DNA of 54,228 bases from Sphingobium sp. CECT 9361 (GTDB taxonomy: Bacteria; Pseudomonadota; Alphaproteobacteria; Sphingomonadales; Sphingomonadaceae): contig NZ_CAKKNC010000023.1 of assembly GCF_918741285.1 (NCBI RefSeq), positions 1 to 54,228 of the forward strand. Direction: 5' to 3'. Below, piece by piece: positions 1-9,291 of the stretch. Position 1 is the stretch's first letter. Each line of letters opens with the position of its first letter. The notes beneath the pieces are model-generated. The model was not told the DNA's origin, made no database searches, and saw only the letters and a list, made by a program, of their open reading frames with translations. The translations under genes and the position numbers were made by a program.

Positions 1-274
1 GCACCGCGAAGAACAGCTCGAAATGCCGATGCGTGTTCCACGCCAACGAGCTTACGCGATCGCCAGGTGCCACGCCTAGCCGGACAAGCGCATGGGCCGC
101 TTGGGCCGCGCGCGTCCAGGCCCCTGCGTAATCATAGCGCCATATCGGCTCATCCACATTCTTCGACACGATCTCACGGTCGCCGTGCGCCACCGACGCA
201 AAACGCAGGACGTCGGCAATATTCAGTTGAGCATTCTGCATCAAGCCCGGCAGCACGTCTTTCTCCTCGATCAT
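1..274 (-). CDS. AMP-dependent acyl-CoA synthetase, N-terminal fragment
   Basis: Only the first 91 codons are present; the gene runs off the left edge. The visible protein starts MIEEKDVLPG and contains the stretch VRLGVAPGDRVSSLAWN, typical of the N-terminal lobe of ANL-superfamily adenylating enzymes (fatty-acid, benzoate or phenylpropanoid CoA ligases). Such enzymes activate a carboxylic acid to its CoA thioester using ATP. The ATG at 274 directly abuts the stop codon of the dioxygenase gene, so the two are almost certainly co-transcribed leftward. In an aromatic pathway it could activate a side-chain acid of the substrate or product. The adenylation motifs and substrate pocket lie outside the window, so the acid cannot be named. 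Confidence 0.8.
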   Translation of the reverse strand, partial: MIEEKDVLPGLMQNAQLNIADVLRFASVAHGDREIVSKNVDEPIWRYDYAGAWTRAAQAAHALVRLGVAPGDRVSSLAWNTHRHFELFFAV

Positions 275-1147
275 TCAGACGGGCTGAAACTCGTGACCCC
301 ATTCGCTGATGCGATCGTGGATCACCGGCTTCCAGCTCTCCTCGTCATCGATCCTGAGGCCGAAGCATCCGACTTCCACGGCAAAGTTCGACGGAGTTTT
401 TGCGTAGAAAGACAGCATGCGATCGTTCGAATGCTGTCCTAAAGTGATCATGATGGGTATTCCTGCCGCCTGCATCCGCTCATATGCCCGGCCCACGTCG
501 CAAACGTCGCGCATCTCGATCTGGAAATGGTTAAGCTTGCTGCCGTCGCCCAAGCCCTCAGCAAAGGCGATCGAATGATGGCGCGGGCTGGTGTGCAGGA
601 ACGAGGCATGCATCGTGCTGCCGTCGGGCAGCGGCTGATAGATATAGTCGGACAGGCGCGCGAACAGCGCCTCGCGCATGAACTTCTCGTCGCCCTTGTG
701 ATCGCTCGAATGGAAGGCGGCATGGCCGAGCCCCTGATCGCCCGTCACGAAACCATGCGGGACCTTGTCCGAAACGAATGGGGTTTCCGCATCTTCCAGG
801 CCCAGCGCGATCTCGTGCCGAGCTCCGACGGGCCCCACGAAATGGAAAAACCGGTCCACCTTCCGTAATCGGGCGGAGGCCTCGTCGCCATCCTGCGTCG
901 CAATACCAAGGCTCCCGAGGTGCGCACGCAGATCGTCGAATTCCTTCCGGCCATCCGCCTCCCAGCCGACCCAGGCGATGTCGTCGGCAGCCCCTTCCAC
1001 GAAGTGAAAACGCCGAGCCTTCTCGTCGATCCGGCAGAACAGCCCCTCGTCCGACCGCTCGACGTTGAGACCGATCAGGTCTGCATAACGCTCCCATCCA
1101 TCCAGATTCGATACCTCAAAGCCAAAATATCCAGTCCCGATCGACAT
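275..1147 (-). CDS. Type I extradiol ring-cleavage dioxygenase (BphC-like)
   Basis: A 290-residue protein of the vicinal-oxygen-chelate superfamily, the usual length for two-domain BphC-type 2,3-dihydroxybiphenyl/catechol 1,2-dioxygenases. The iron ligands are recognisable in the C-terminal domain: H142 (GLGHAAF), H207 (LNHFQIE) and E258 (FAVEVG). Active-site H191, H239 and Y248 (SFYAKTP) are also in place, so it should be catalytically competent. It opens a catechol ring next to the diol using Fe(II) and O2 in the cytoplasm. It is the ring-cleavage step of the cluster. The likely upstream enzyme is the two-component monooxygenase starting at 1537 on the opposite strand, and the product would feed the hydrolase and mhpD-E-F genes. 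The exact catechol is unknown. Confidence 0.88.
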   Translation of the reverse strand: MSIGTGYFGFEVSNLDGWERYADLIGLNVERSDEGLFCRIDEKARRFHFVEGAADDIAWVGWEADGRKEFDDLRAHLGSLGIATQDGDEASARLRKVDRFFHFVGPVGARHEIALGLEDAETPFVSDKVPHGFVTGDQGLGHAAFHSSDHKGDEKFMREALFARLSDYIYQPLPDGSTMHASFLHTSPRHHSIAFAEGLGDGSKLNHFQIEMRDVCDVGRAYERMQAAGIPIMITLGQHSNDRMLSFYAKTPSNFAVEVGCFGLRIDDEESWKPVIHDRISEWGHEFQPV

Positions 1148-1267
1148 AATCTCTCTCCAACAGCCGTATCGAACGCGAAGCGCCCCCCGACAATGATGTC
1201 GTTGCTACGCGGCCATCCAAATGCTGGTCGGCAGCCTCGCGCCGGCTTCCGTCAGACAACTCACATT

Positions 1268-1333
1268 CCGATATGTTCGTCATAGCGTCGCTCCAGGCTG
1301 GAGACACTAAGCGAGCCGGTCAAAACATATCGG
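1268..1333. promoter_or_regulatory. Inverted repeat in divergent catabolic promoter region (outer pair)
   Basis: A perfect 10-bp inverted repeat, CCGATATGTT at 1268-1277 and AACATATCGG at 1324-1333, lies between the leftward dioxygenase gene and the rightward monooxygenase gene. Its right arm overlaps by two bases the left arm of a second inverted repeat. The position suggests binding sites for a cluster regulator (AraC, GntR or IclR proteins are encoded nearby); the regulator is not identified. Confidence 0.45.
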
Positions 1334-1378
1334 AAACCCGCCATTAGCAGTGCCACCACATCTGTTTGGCGGGTTTCC
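1332..1378. promoter_or_regulatory. Inverted repeat in divergent catabolic promoter region (12-bp arms)
   Basis: A perfect 12-bp inverted repeat, GGAAACCCGCCA at 1332-1343 and TGGCGGGTTTCC at 1367-1378, separated by 23 bases. It is about 160 bases before the monooxygenase start and 185 after the dioxygenase start, in the 389-base gap between the divergent operons. There is no T-run, so it is more likely an operator or looping site than a terminator. Confidence 0.5.
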
Positions 1379-1536
1379 AATAGAATTTGGCCGGATGCTG
1401 GGATGGCAGGCGATCTGCATTCGATAGAGTTCTGCTCATGAGGCTTAGCCAGAACCGAGTGGTGGCTGACGCTTCGAATGCGGAGCGGGCTTCGGTCACT
1501 CTAAATGACCGACCAATAGTGAGAGGATGAACGATT

Positions 1537-2772
1537 ATGACCAGTGCTTCGGTCCGGCCGGTGATGGATAGCGAGAGCGGTGCGGACGCTTCATCCACCT
1601 TTCTAAGGCAGATCGACGAGATCGTCCCTATACTGAAAGCCAATGCCGCCGAGACGGAAAAATTGCGGCGCCTGCCCGACGCGTCCATTCAGGCTTTGAC
1701 CGATGCGGGGGTTTTCCGGGCGGGCATGCCCAAGCGCTGGGGTGGAACGGAAATCGATCCCGTAACTTGGTACGAGGCGGTCGTCCGCATCGGTACTGCC
1801 TGTCCTTCTTCTGCCTGGATTGCCGGGGTCGTTGGCGGTCATTCGTGGCATGCCGCGATGTTCCCGGATGAAGCCCAGCATGATTTGTGGGCGAAGGGCG
1901 AAGACGTGCGGATCGCCACCTCCTTCGCGCCGACAGGAAAGGTCGAGCGCGTCAAGGGCGGCTTCCAATTGAGCGGCCGCTGGAAATTCCTGAGCGGCGT
2001 CGATCATTCGGAATGGATCATCGTGGGCGGAATCGTGCCCGATGACGGCAATGGTCCCGAATATAGAAGCTTCATGCTGCCGGCGAGCGGGTTCGCGATC
2101 GATCAGGACAGCTGGCAAGTCGAAGGGTTGCAGGGGACGGGCAGCAAGGAAGTCGATATTGACTGCTTCGTTCCTGAATATCGGACGCAGACCATTGAGG
2201 AAGTGTACAACGGCACCGAGCCGGGCAAGGTGCTGAATACCGGACCGATTTTTCAACTGCCCTGGCTTTCCAGATTTTCCTACGCCGTGGCGATGCCGGC
2301 GGTCGGCGCACTGCAAGGTGCGATCGATGCCTTCATCGAAGACAATCGCAGCCGGGTCTCTGCCTTGACTCACAAGGCCGCCGCCGAAAACACGACACTG
2401 CATGTCCGCCTAGCCGAAGCATCGATCATTGCCCGCGATACACGCGCGCGGATCGTCACGACCTGGAGTGACATGTACGAAACGGTGAAGGCGGGCGGCC
2501 AGATTTCCGCCGAAGCCAGGGTCCGTTGCCGGTTTGAAGGCGCCTATGCGGTGGCGCAGTGTCTGGACGCTGCGATGAAGATATTCCAGATCAGTGGCGG
2601 CGGCGTGATGGACAAGAGCAAGCCGTTCCAGCGCTATCTCCGCGACATCATGGGCATGCGGAACCATCCGTTCAATGTCTACGAGACCTGGGCGCCGCTT
2701 CACTCCTCCGCGCTGTTGGGATCGCCGCCAGCGCCGCCGCTCATGCGCCACAGCATGGGATGTCTCCTCTGA
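1537..2772 (+). CDS. Flavin-dependent two-component monooxygenase, oxygenase component
   Basis: A 411-residue protein of the acyl-CoA-dehydrogenase fold group used by reduced-flavin monooxygenases such as HsaA, the C2 component of p-hydroxyphenylacetate hydroxylase and DszC. N-terminal helical segments are followed by the beta domain (around MFPDEAQHDLWAKG to FLSGVDHSEWIIVGG) and a C-terminal helical bundle ending near HPFNVYETWAPL, a stretch commonly seen in this group. It would hydroxylate a phenol to a catechol with FMNH2 or FADH2 supplied by a separate reductase. The only reductase-type gene in the cluster is the one split by the IS at 13042. The start follows a purine-rich GAGAGG about 10 bases upstream. 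It heads the rightward run with SDR and hydrolase genes. The substrate is unknown. Confidence 0.8.
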   Translation: MTSASVRPVMDSESGADASSTFLRQIDEIVPILKANAAETEKLRRLPDASIQALTDAGVFRAGMPKRWGGTEIDPVTWYEAVVRIGTACPSSAWIAGVVGGHSWHAAMFPDEAQHDLWAKGEDVRIATSFAPTGKVERVKGGFQLSGRWKFLSGVDHSEWIIVGGIVPDDGNGPEYRSFMLPASGFAIDQDSWQVEGLQGTGSKEVDIDCFVPEYRTQTIEEVYNGTEPGKVLNTGPIFQLPWLSRFSYAVAMPAVGALQGAIDAFIEDNRSRVSALTHKAAAENTTLHVRLAEASIIARDTRARIVTTWSDMYETVKAGGQISAEARVRCRFEGAYAVAQCLDAAMKIFQISGGGVMDKSKPFQRYLRDIMGMRNHPFNVYETWAPLHSSALLGSPPAPPLMRHSMGCLL

Positions 2773-2817
2773 GGAAAGGCTGATCGGGTCTGGCCATGGC
2801 TACGGATTGAACTGTCA

Positions 2818-3585
2818 ATGAGCGAGCTTCATCTGAAGGGCAATGTCGCGCTGATAACCGGAGCCTCGGGCGGCATCGGCGCTACCGTCGCGCGATATGT
2901 CGCGGATGCCGGCGCAACAGTCGTCGCGACGTATGCGGACGCGGCGGATGCGATGCAGTCATTGTCGCGCGAAATTGGCGAGGCAGGCGGTGCGTGCCAC
3001 GCCGAGCAACTCGACCAGCGTTCGCCTGAGAGCATAAGCGCGCTGGTGGAGGTCATCCGGCAGCGGCATGGCCGGCTCGACATTCTGGTCAATAATGCGG
3101 CCTGGAACGTCGCTGTGCCGTTTGGCGATCTGGACGCGCTTTCGGTCGATATCTGGGACCGAATCCTCGAAACCAACTTGCGCGGCCCCTTCCTGCTGGC
3201 GCAGGCGTGCGCGCCTCTATTGAAGGCCGATGGTGGTGGGCATGTCGTGAACATCTCGTCGATCGGCGGCATCACGCCCATCGGCAGCAGCATTGCCTAT
3301 GCGTGCAGCAAGGCGGGGCTCAATCACCTGACGCGCTGTCTGGCGGTCGCTCTTGCTCCGGATGTCGCGGTGAATTGCATCGCGTCGGGCCTGGTCGAGA
3401 ACACGCGCATGGCAGACCGCGCCATGGATGCCGACGCCCAGAAAGCCGCTCGGGCGGGGACATTGTTGGGAACGGGTGCAACTCCCGAGGACATTGCCGC
3501 CCAGCTTCTCGCCTTCCTTAGGTCGAGGTCGATCACCGGACAGACCATCGCAGTCGATGGGGGGGTGGCTGGCGCGATGCGTTAA
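2818..3585 (+). CDS. Short-chain dehydrogenase/reductase (SDR)
   Basis: A classical 255-residue SDR. The NAD(P)-binding glycine motif TGASGGIG is at residues 14-21, the NNA motif (VNNAAWN) near 91-97, and the catalytic tetrad N120, S148, Y161 and K165 (YACSK) is complete. It should oxidise an alcohol or reduce a ketone in the cytoplasm. It starts 45 bases after the monooxygenase stop and is followed 45 bases later by the hydrolase gene, so it belongs to the same rightward transcription unit. A dihydrodiol dehydrogenase or side-chain alcohol dehydrogenase role is plausible, but the substrate cannot be read from sequence. Confidence 0.88.
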   Translation: MSELHLKGNVALITGASGGIGATVARYVADAGATVVATYADAADAMQSLSREIGEAGGACHAEQLDQRSPESISALVEVIRQRHGRLDILVNNAAWNVAVPFGDLDALSVDIWDRILETNLRGPFLLAQACAPLLKADGGGHVVNISSIGGITPIGSSIAYACSKAGLNHLTRCLAVALAPDVAVNCIASGLVENTRMADRAMDADAQKAARAGTLLGTGATPEDIAAQLLAFLRSRSITGQTIAVDGGVAGAMR

Positions 3586-3630
3586 GCGCTCCCCGAAATC
3601 ACACGATAATTACGAACAGAGGATCGGAAA

Positions 3631-4383
3631 ATGGCGAAAACGGACGAGGAGTTCGACTATCAGGACGGCGACATTACCTGCAAGGGGCGCCTTGTGCTTC
3701 CGTCAGGTAATGATCCGCGCCCCGGCGTGGTCGTGTTTCCAGACATTATGGGCATTGGCGAACATTCCCTTGGCCGAGCGCACCGCCTGGCCGAGGAATT
3801 GGGCTATGTCGCATTGGTAGCGGACGTTTATGGCAACGGGATCTTTCCTGGTTTCCCCGATGCGCAGGATGTTGTCGCCTCGTGGATTTCGAAACCTCGC
3901 GATCTCGCCCGGCGCGCGGCGGCGGCGCTGAATGCCCTAAAACGCCACCCGCGCTGCAACGGCCATCTGGGTGCCATCGGCTTCTGCTTTGGCGGTGCGA
4001 CCGTTCTTGCACTCGCACGCTCGGGCAACAGCGATCTTCGCGCGGGCGTGAGCTTTCATGGCGTACTGGCCACGCCGGAGGCTGCGGCGCCAGGCGCGGT
4101 AAGCGCAAAGCTGCTGGTCTGTCATGGTGCCGATGATCCCTTTGCGGGGGAAGCTCCGCTGATGGGATTGGGTGGCGACGTGAAATCAAAAACGCTTGGC
4201 GAGTTTCTTGAGGAAATGTCGGCCGCCGGCGTTGATTGCCAGGTCATCGCCTATGCCGGGATCGTCCACGCCTTCACCATACCGCATGCCGACCAGTTCG
4301 GCACCGAAGGCGCGAAATATGACGAGGTCGCCGATGCGCGATCATGGAAGGCAATGGCCAGCTTTTTCAATGAGGTCCTTTGA
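3631..4383 (+). CDS. Dienelactone hydrolase family protein
   Basis: A 250-residue alpha/beta hydrolase of the dienelactone hydrolase (DLH) family. The nucleophile is Cys119 in GFCFGG, the acid is probably D168 or D169 (HGADDP), and the histidine is H213 (IVHAFT), giving the Cys-Asp-His triad of the family. DLH enzymes hydrolyse lactones or short acyl esters. Here it sits where a meta-cleavage-product hydrolase would be expected and no other C-C hydrolase is visible in the cluster. It may therefore process the ring-fission product or a lactone derived from it; that is inference. It is the third gene of the rightward run and ends about 100 bases before the TonB receptor. Confidence 0.85.
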   Translation: MAKTDEEFDYQDGDITCKGRLVLPSGNDPRPGVVVFPDIMGIGEHSLGRAHRLAEELGYVALVADVYGNGIFPGFPDAQDVVASWISKPRDLARRAAAALNALKRHPRCNGHLGAIGFCFGGATVLALARSGNSDLRAGVSFHGVLATPEAAAPGAVSAKLLVCHGADDPFAGEAPLMGLGGDVKSKTLGEFLEEMSAAGVDCQVIAYAGIVHAFTIPHADQFGTEGAKYDEVADARSWKAMASFFNEVL

Positions 4384-4479
4384 ATAAGCCGCGGTGGCAG
4401 TCGACCGACAAATCTCACTAAATCAGATATATAGCCCGGCATGATCGATGTCCGGCTAGCAAAATTGGGGAGAGGGAAC

Positions 4480-6861
4480 ATGAAAACTTACCGTTCAGGC
4501 TTGGCATCGAACTGTGTCCGAGTTCTTGGAATTGCGCTATGGGCAAGCGCCAGTCCATCGTTCGCTCAAGATACGACAGCCGCTGAGCAGGAAACAGTCG
4601 ACCAAACAGGTGTCGGCCTCGGAGACATTGTCGTCACCGCTCAGCGACGCGAACAGAATCTTCAGAATGTCCCGATCGCAGTCAACTCGTTCAATGCGGA
4701 AGCAGTGGAAACGCGCCGCATCACCGACATTCAGAGTCTGAGCACCAGCGTTCCAAGTCTGAGCATCAACTCTCTGTCCAAATCGCGCATGAATCCGTCG
4801 CTGCGTGGCGGGTCATCATCCCTGGCTTCAGCCGGAGCAGAGCAGGCCGTTGGCCTCTTCATCGATGACCAGTATTTCGGTGGCGCGGGCGACTTCGAGA
4901 TCGATCTATTCGACATTGAGCGCATTGAGGTTCTTCGCGGACCGCAGGGTACGCTGTTCGGACGAAATACTACCGGCGGCAGCATCAACGTCGTGACACG
5001 CCGTCCCACTCAGACAATGGAAGGCAAGGTCGAGGCCACGATCGGCAATTATGATGCGATCGAGGCGCGCGGCTACGTCTCCGGGCCGCTGGCCGGCAAT
5101 CTCTACGGCTCGATTGCTTTTTCCTCACGTGAACGGGACGGCACCTCGTTGAACCGGACCACCGGAAATCATATCGAGGACACCAATCGGACGTCCTTCC
5201 GCGGCAAGCTTCTGTGGGAAGCCAGCCCGGACTTCGATATAACCGCGACGGTCGGTTATAGCCGCGCAAACGAACTTGGTGGCGCCCGCGATGCAATCTT
5301 TCCGAACGTACCCGTCACAAACCAGGATTTGATCGATCTCGGCTTTGTGCCCGACAATGATCCGCGCGTTGTCCAGCAGTTCAGTGACGGCGGATATAAG
5401 AGCCGCCAATGGACGGGAAACTTGCGGGCCGAATACAAGCTTCCCAACGCATCGCTGCTTTCGGTTACAACCTATCGGAATTTCAAGAGTCACGAAGTCG
5501 GGGCTTCGCTCATCGGTACGCCTTCACCGACGTTTGAGCTGGCGGAGCCTCGGTCCGTCGAATCCTTCTCGCAGGAACTGCGTTACACGTCGACTTATGA
5601 CGGACCCTTTAACTGGGTAGGGGGACTTTATTTCTTCTCGTCCGACGAGAGGCGTAATATCGACGTTCTTTCGGCATGGGATGAGCAGACATATACCGGC
5701 GTCTTGCAATCGGCCACCTTTTGTCCACTTCAGGATCCTACGGATTTCGAAAATGGGATCGTCACGCCTGCCTGCATCGCCACCTTCCCGGGGCTATTCG
5801 GCCCGAACCGCTCATTCGTGAATGAACGGAATCGCACGACGAGTTACTCGGCTTATGCCGATGGCAATTTCGAACTGTTCGACGGTTTTACGCTGCTTGG
5901 CGGCCTGCGCTATACCCACGACAAGAAGCGGTTCAACGCGACAACCGGGGGCGATCCGGAGTTTTTCTGGAATCCGCCAGTGTCGGCTGACATCAACCCT
6001 GCGACCGGTCTGCCCTTCACCGGCCAGACCGTTGCGAACAGCAAAAGCTGGGAAAAGCTGACCTATCGCGTCGGGTTTCAGTACAAGCCGACCAGGAACA
6101 TCATGATCTACGGCACCCGCGCCACCGGCTTTCGCAGCGGTGTTTTCGACGCGGCCCAGTCCGATGCCGTATTGGTCGGGCAACCCGTGAACCCCGAAAC
6201 GGCGACCAGTCACGAACTGGGATTCAAGAGCCGCTGGCTGAATAACCGGCTGCAATTGAATGTCGCGGCGTTCAATGTCGAATATACCGACCTGCAGTTC
6301 TTTTTCACATCAGGCGGCTCGTCTCTCACAACCAATGCTGGCAAGGCGCGGGTGCGCGGTATCGAGGTGGAGGCGGTTGCCGCTGTGACGGACTTCCTCA
6401 CTCTTTCGGCCAATTACAGTCATCAGGACGGCACATCCTCGGGCATCCCCGCCGCAGCCGAAATCGCACCGGGCACGCCGCCGCAAGGGACGATCCCCAA
6501 CACCTATATGATAGCAGCCGACTTCGAATATCCCTTCGGCAATGGCGATAGCTTCATCGCCCATGTCGATTTCACCCATAAGGATCCTTATGGCTTGGAA
6601 TTCAACGATGCCCCGCAGTTTGTGTCGAGAACAAAATCACTCGTGAATGCCAGCCTCGGATACAAGCTGTCGTCCGGATGGGAGTTCTCGATCTGGGGGC
6701 AGAATTTGACGAACGAAAATATCGTCATTTACGGCAACGACTTCTGGTTCGCTTCATACAGCTTGGGGGCTGCGCTGGCTAATCCGGAGGTTTTCGGAGC
6801 GTCACAGCCCCGCTATGCGGCACCACGGACTTATGGCGCCACCATCCGGTACAATTTCTGA
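4480..6861 (+). CDS. TonB-dependent outer-membrane receptor
   Basis: A 793-residue outer-membrane protein. The ATG at 4480 is chosen over an in-frame ATG at 4441 because a strong ribosome site (GGGGAGAGGG) precedes it and the protein then begins with a signal peptide ending SPSFAQ. The plug domain starts near GDIVVTAQRREQNLQNVP and contains VLRGPQGTLFGRNTTGG. The barrel ends with ATIRYNF, a C-terminal aromatic as required for barrel insertion. It imports a ligand using TonB-ExbBD energy. Its place inside an aromatic catabolic run suggests uptake of the aromatic substrate rather than a siderophore, as with many sphingomonad receptors. The ligand is not determined. Confidence 0.9.
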   Translation: MKTYRSGLASNCVRVLGIALWASASPSFAQDTTAAEQETVDQTGVGLGDIVVTAQRREQNLQNVPIAVNSFNAEAVETRRITDIQSLSTSVPSLSINSLSKSRMNPSLRGGSSSLASAGAEQAVGLFIDDQYFGGAGDFEIDLFDIERIEVLRGPQGTLFGRNTTGGSINVVTRRPTQTMEGKVEATIGNYDAIEARGYVSGPLAGNLYGSIAFSSRERDGTSLNRTTGNHIEDTNRTSFRGKLLWEASPDFDITATVGYSRANELGGARDAIFPNVPVTNQDLIDLGFVPDNDPRVVQQFSDGGYKSRQWTGNLRAEYKLPNASLLSVTTYRNFKSHEVGASLIGTPSPTFELAEPRSVESFSQELRYTSTYDGPFNWVGGLYFFSSDERRNIDVLSAWDEQTYTGVLQSATFCPLQDPTDFENGIVTPACIATFPGLFGPNRSFVNERNRTTSYSAYADGNFELFDGFTLLGGLRYTHDKKRFNATTGGDPEFFWNPPVSADINPATGLPFTGQTVANSKSWEKLTYRVGFQYKPTRNIMIYGTRATGFRSGVFDAAQSDAVLVGQPVNPETATSHELGFKSRWLNNRLQLNVAAFNVEYTDLQFFFTSGGSSLTTNAGKARVRGIEVEAVAAVTDFLTLSANYSHQDGTSSGIPAAAEIAPGTPPQGTIPNTYMIAADFEYPFGNGDSFIAHVDFTHKDPYGLEFNDAPQFVSRTKSLVNASLGYKLSSGWEFSIWGQNLTNENIVIYGNDFWFASYSLGAALANPEVFGASQPRYAAPRTYGATIRYNF

Positions 6862-6953
6862 GAGCAGTGGCAAAAGGGCGGGGCAAATAGCGGTAATATT
6901 GACCGCGACTTGCCCTGGCCCATCGAATGAACAGCTTACGGAGCGATACGACG

Positions 6954-7355
6954 ATGCCAGGCACAAGCATGAAGCTCAATCACCTCAGCTTTCCGTCCAA
7001 CGATGGCCTGGCGACGGCTGAGTTCTTTATGACGTATCTGGGTTTTACCCTGTCGGCGGAGGTTGGAGGCTCCTATGTCCTCAAATATCCGGGATTCGAT
7101 GTGGTGATCGATAAGGCCGAGGGGTATACGCCCGATTGGCCACAAAATTTCCATATTGGTTTCGAACTGCCCAGCGTCGAAGCCGTCCGTGATATGCATG
7201 ACCGCTTCAAGGCTGACGGCGTCCATATGGAAACTGGCGTCTTCAACAACAACAGGGGCTCGCGCTTCTTCTGCCGTGCGCCCGGCGGTGTGATGTTCGA
7301 GATCAATACCCGCGTCGACGCCGCTCCCGAATATCAGGGGACCTTCGACAACTGA
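6954..7355 (+). CDS. Single-domain VOC family protein
   Basis: A 133-residue vicinal-oxygen-chelate protein with the paired beta-alpha-beta-beta-beta modules of the glyoxalase/extradiol superfamily. Candidate metal ligands are the His in MKLNHLSF, the His in NFHIGFE and the Glu in VMFEINTR. The ATG at 6954 has a GGAG about 10 bases upstream and is preferred to the in-frame ATG at 6927. It follows the TonB receptor by 92 bases. It could be a small dioxygenase, isomerase or lyase acting on a pathway intermediate; the family does not fix the reaction. Confidence 0.75.
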   Translation: MPGTSMKLNHLSFPSNDGLATAEFFMTYLGFTLSAEVGGSYVLKYPGFDVVIDKAEGYTPDWPQNFHIGFELPSVEAVRDMHDRFKADGVHMETGVFNNNRGSRFFCRAPGGVMFEINTRVDAAPEYQGTFDN

Positions 7356-7444
7356 GTTCGGCTAGATCGCTCAAGTGCCTGTTCATGATCGGATCGGCAA
7401 CGCGAGGTAGAGCGAGGTATATCAATGTGTCTGTCTAATATCGG

Positions 7445-8236
7445 TCAATGCTCGGTCAAGAACTTCATCGGCGGCTTTCCCACGGTCTTACGAAACATCT
7501 CTGTAAACGCACTTGGGCTGTCATAGCCAAGAAAGTAAGCAATGGTCTGGACGGCTTCGCCCTCGCCGAGACGTTGAAGCGCCAGCAGGATGTGGAGCTG
7601 ACGCCGCCAAACACCGAAGCTCATCCCCGTTTCCTGCAAAAAAGTCCGCTGGAATGTGCGTTCGCTCATCCCGATTGCTTTGGCCCATTCGGAAACCGTC
7701 CTCCTTTCGGAAGGGTCAACAATCAAGGCGTCGGCAACCCTTCGCAGCTTTGGGTGCTCAGGCATCGCCACCTGTCTAGGGCCGACTGGTGTTCGCGCGA
7801 GCTGGTCGATGAGCGCCCTGGTCAGACGGGCATGGGGACCATTGACATTGATGCGTTCCGGCAGGTTCGACATCTCGAATATCAACTCTCGCATCAATGG
7901 CGGGACATTCAAGGCCCGGGTGCCTGAAAATGGCAGATCCAGGAAAGAGGATTTGAGATACAGGCAATGCAGCTCGACTTCGCCCGTGCTGCTCATGCAA
8001 TGTTCTACGCCAGCCGGTATCCATATCGCGCTTTGCGGCGATACCAGCCAGCGGCTTTTTCCGACATCGAATGTCGCCATGCCCCGAACAACCAGAAGAA
8101 GCTGAGCCTCATCATGGCTGTGGAGATCCTCCGTGTAACCAACGGCTACAAGGCGCTTTGCGGAAATTGCTTCGACCTGACGCTTTCGTCCTTCGATAAC
8201 AACATTCCTGGTAGTGATTGTCTCCTGTAGACTCAT
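7445..8236 (-). CDS. AraC family transcriptional regulator
   Basis: A 263-residue protein with an N-terminal cupin-type sensor domain (HSHDEAQLLLVVRG, IPAGVEHCM) and a C-terminal double helix-turn-helix of AraC type. The first HTH is around EWAKAIGMSERTFQRTF and the signature segment is IAYFLGYDSPSAFTEMFRK. It converges on the VOC gene and is the first of three regulator genes in tandem. It is probably a local activator of the catabolic promoters, with an aromatic compound as effector; this is inferred from position only. Confidence 0.88.
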   Translation of the reverse strand: MSLQETITTRNVVIEGRKRQVEAISAKRLVAVGYTEDLHSHDEAQLLLVVRGMATFDVGKSRWLVSPQSAIWIPAGVEHCMSSTGEVELHCLYLKSSFLDLPFSGTRALNVPPLMRELIFEMSNLPERINVNGPHARLTRALIDQLARTPVGPRQVAMPEHPKLRRVADALIVDPSERRTVSEWAKAIGMSERTFQRTFLQETGMSFGVWRRQLHILLALQRLGEGEAVQTIAYFLGYDSPSAFTEMFRKTVGKPPMKFLTEH

Positions 8237-8282
8237 GGTCCCTGCATGATCCTCTCACCCTCCTGTTGTAATTCACTCAATC

Positions 8283-9041
8283 TCATTTCGTGAAATAGCT
8301 CAGTATTCCTTCCAGATGTTCGGCCGAAAAGGCTTGCGCCTTCTCGATATTTCTCGCGATGACCGCTTCGAAGATATTCTTGTGCTCCTCATCAACCGTT
8401 CTGAGGATAGGGGCCGCACGCTTGAACGTCACCCGCCTGTATCGGGCGGTGTGTTCGTAAAGATCCCGATATAGCTGGAGAAGACGAGGCGATTCACACG
8501 CCGAAACAACGGCCATGTGGAATTGGTCGTTCTTTTCGTCCCAGATCGAGTCCAGACGAGAAATTTCTTCCTCGCCGTCCCGCGCGATCGCCGCCGCGAG
8601 ACGCTTTTCGACATGCTGAAGCTCGTGATAGGCGCCGACAACCGCGCTTTCCCATGCGTCGCCGCCGAAGCTGATCGAGCGGGCAATGGCCGCGCCTTCG
8701 AGCAACTTGCGAATGAAGATCAGATCCTGAAGATCGTCCTGCGAGACCGGCGCTACTCGAAACCCCTTCCGGCCTTCCTGCGTTACGAGCGCATTTCCCG
8801 CAAGCTGGGTGAGCGCCTCGCGAACAGTGCTCAGACTTGTGCCATATTTGTTCTTGAGCGCTATGGTGGACAGTTTCGAGCCAGGCGCAAGCATCCCGGA
8901 CTGAATGTCGGCTCGGATCTGTTCATATGTCCGCTCGGAAAGCGTCTTGGCGTCCACCTCGGCCACGATACGGCCCGGCAACCGGATGCCATTTCTATCA
9001 GCCCGGCCTGAAGTAATACCGAACGCAACATCATCGGCCAT
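8283..9041 (-). CDS. GntR family regulator with FCD domain
   Basis: A 252-residue regulator. The winged HTH of GntR type is at about residues 30-95 (TYEQIRADIQSGML, then STVREALTQLAGNALV). A helical FCD effector domain follows (IRKLLEGAAIARS, FHMAVVSACESPRLL) as in FadR and VanR relatives. The ATG at 9041 is preferred to an in-frame upstream start at 9164, because the extra 41 residues look non-conserved and GGAG lies 11 bases before it. These proteins usually repress catabolic operons and release DNA on binding a carboxylic acid. Confidence 0.85.
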   Translation of the reverse strand: MADDVAFGITSGRADRNGIRLPGRIVAEVDAKTLSERTYEQIRADIQSGMLAPGSKLSTIALKNKYGTSLSTVREALTQLAGNALVTQEGRKGFRVAPVSQDDLQDLIFIRKLLEGAAIARSISFGGDAWESAVVGAYHELQHVEKRLAAAIARDGEEEISRLDSIWDEKNDQFHMAVVSACESPRLLQLYRDLYEHTARYRRVTFKRAAPILRTVDEEHKNIFEAVIARNIEKAQAFSAEHLEGILSYFTK

Positions 9042-9291
9042 GAAACCGAAACTCCCTCTCCACTTGCATGCGCAGCGCGCGATTTTCGCATCACTGTCTT
9101 GATCCATGCTGGCGTGCGATCTTGCTGATCCGACCCGGCATGTCGATTTATCGATAACATCCATCTGAATCGATAGATTGTCAATCCATGGGCGCCCGCC
9201 AGCATCTGGATGGCGCCCTTAGCAAGACGCAATGTCACCCGATGATAGTCCGCTCAAAGCCGCTTTCAGCTTTTCCCATCGAATGCGGGAC

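Noticed and set aside
1603..2403. Long minus-strand frame of 266 codons opposite the monooxygenase.
   Set aside because: Shadow of the coding strand in GC-rich DNA; no motifs and no ribosome site.
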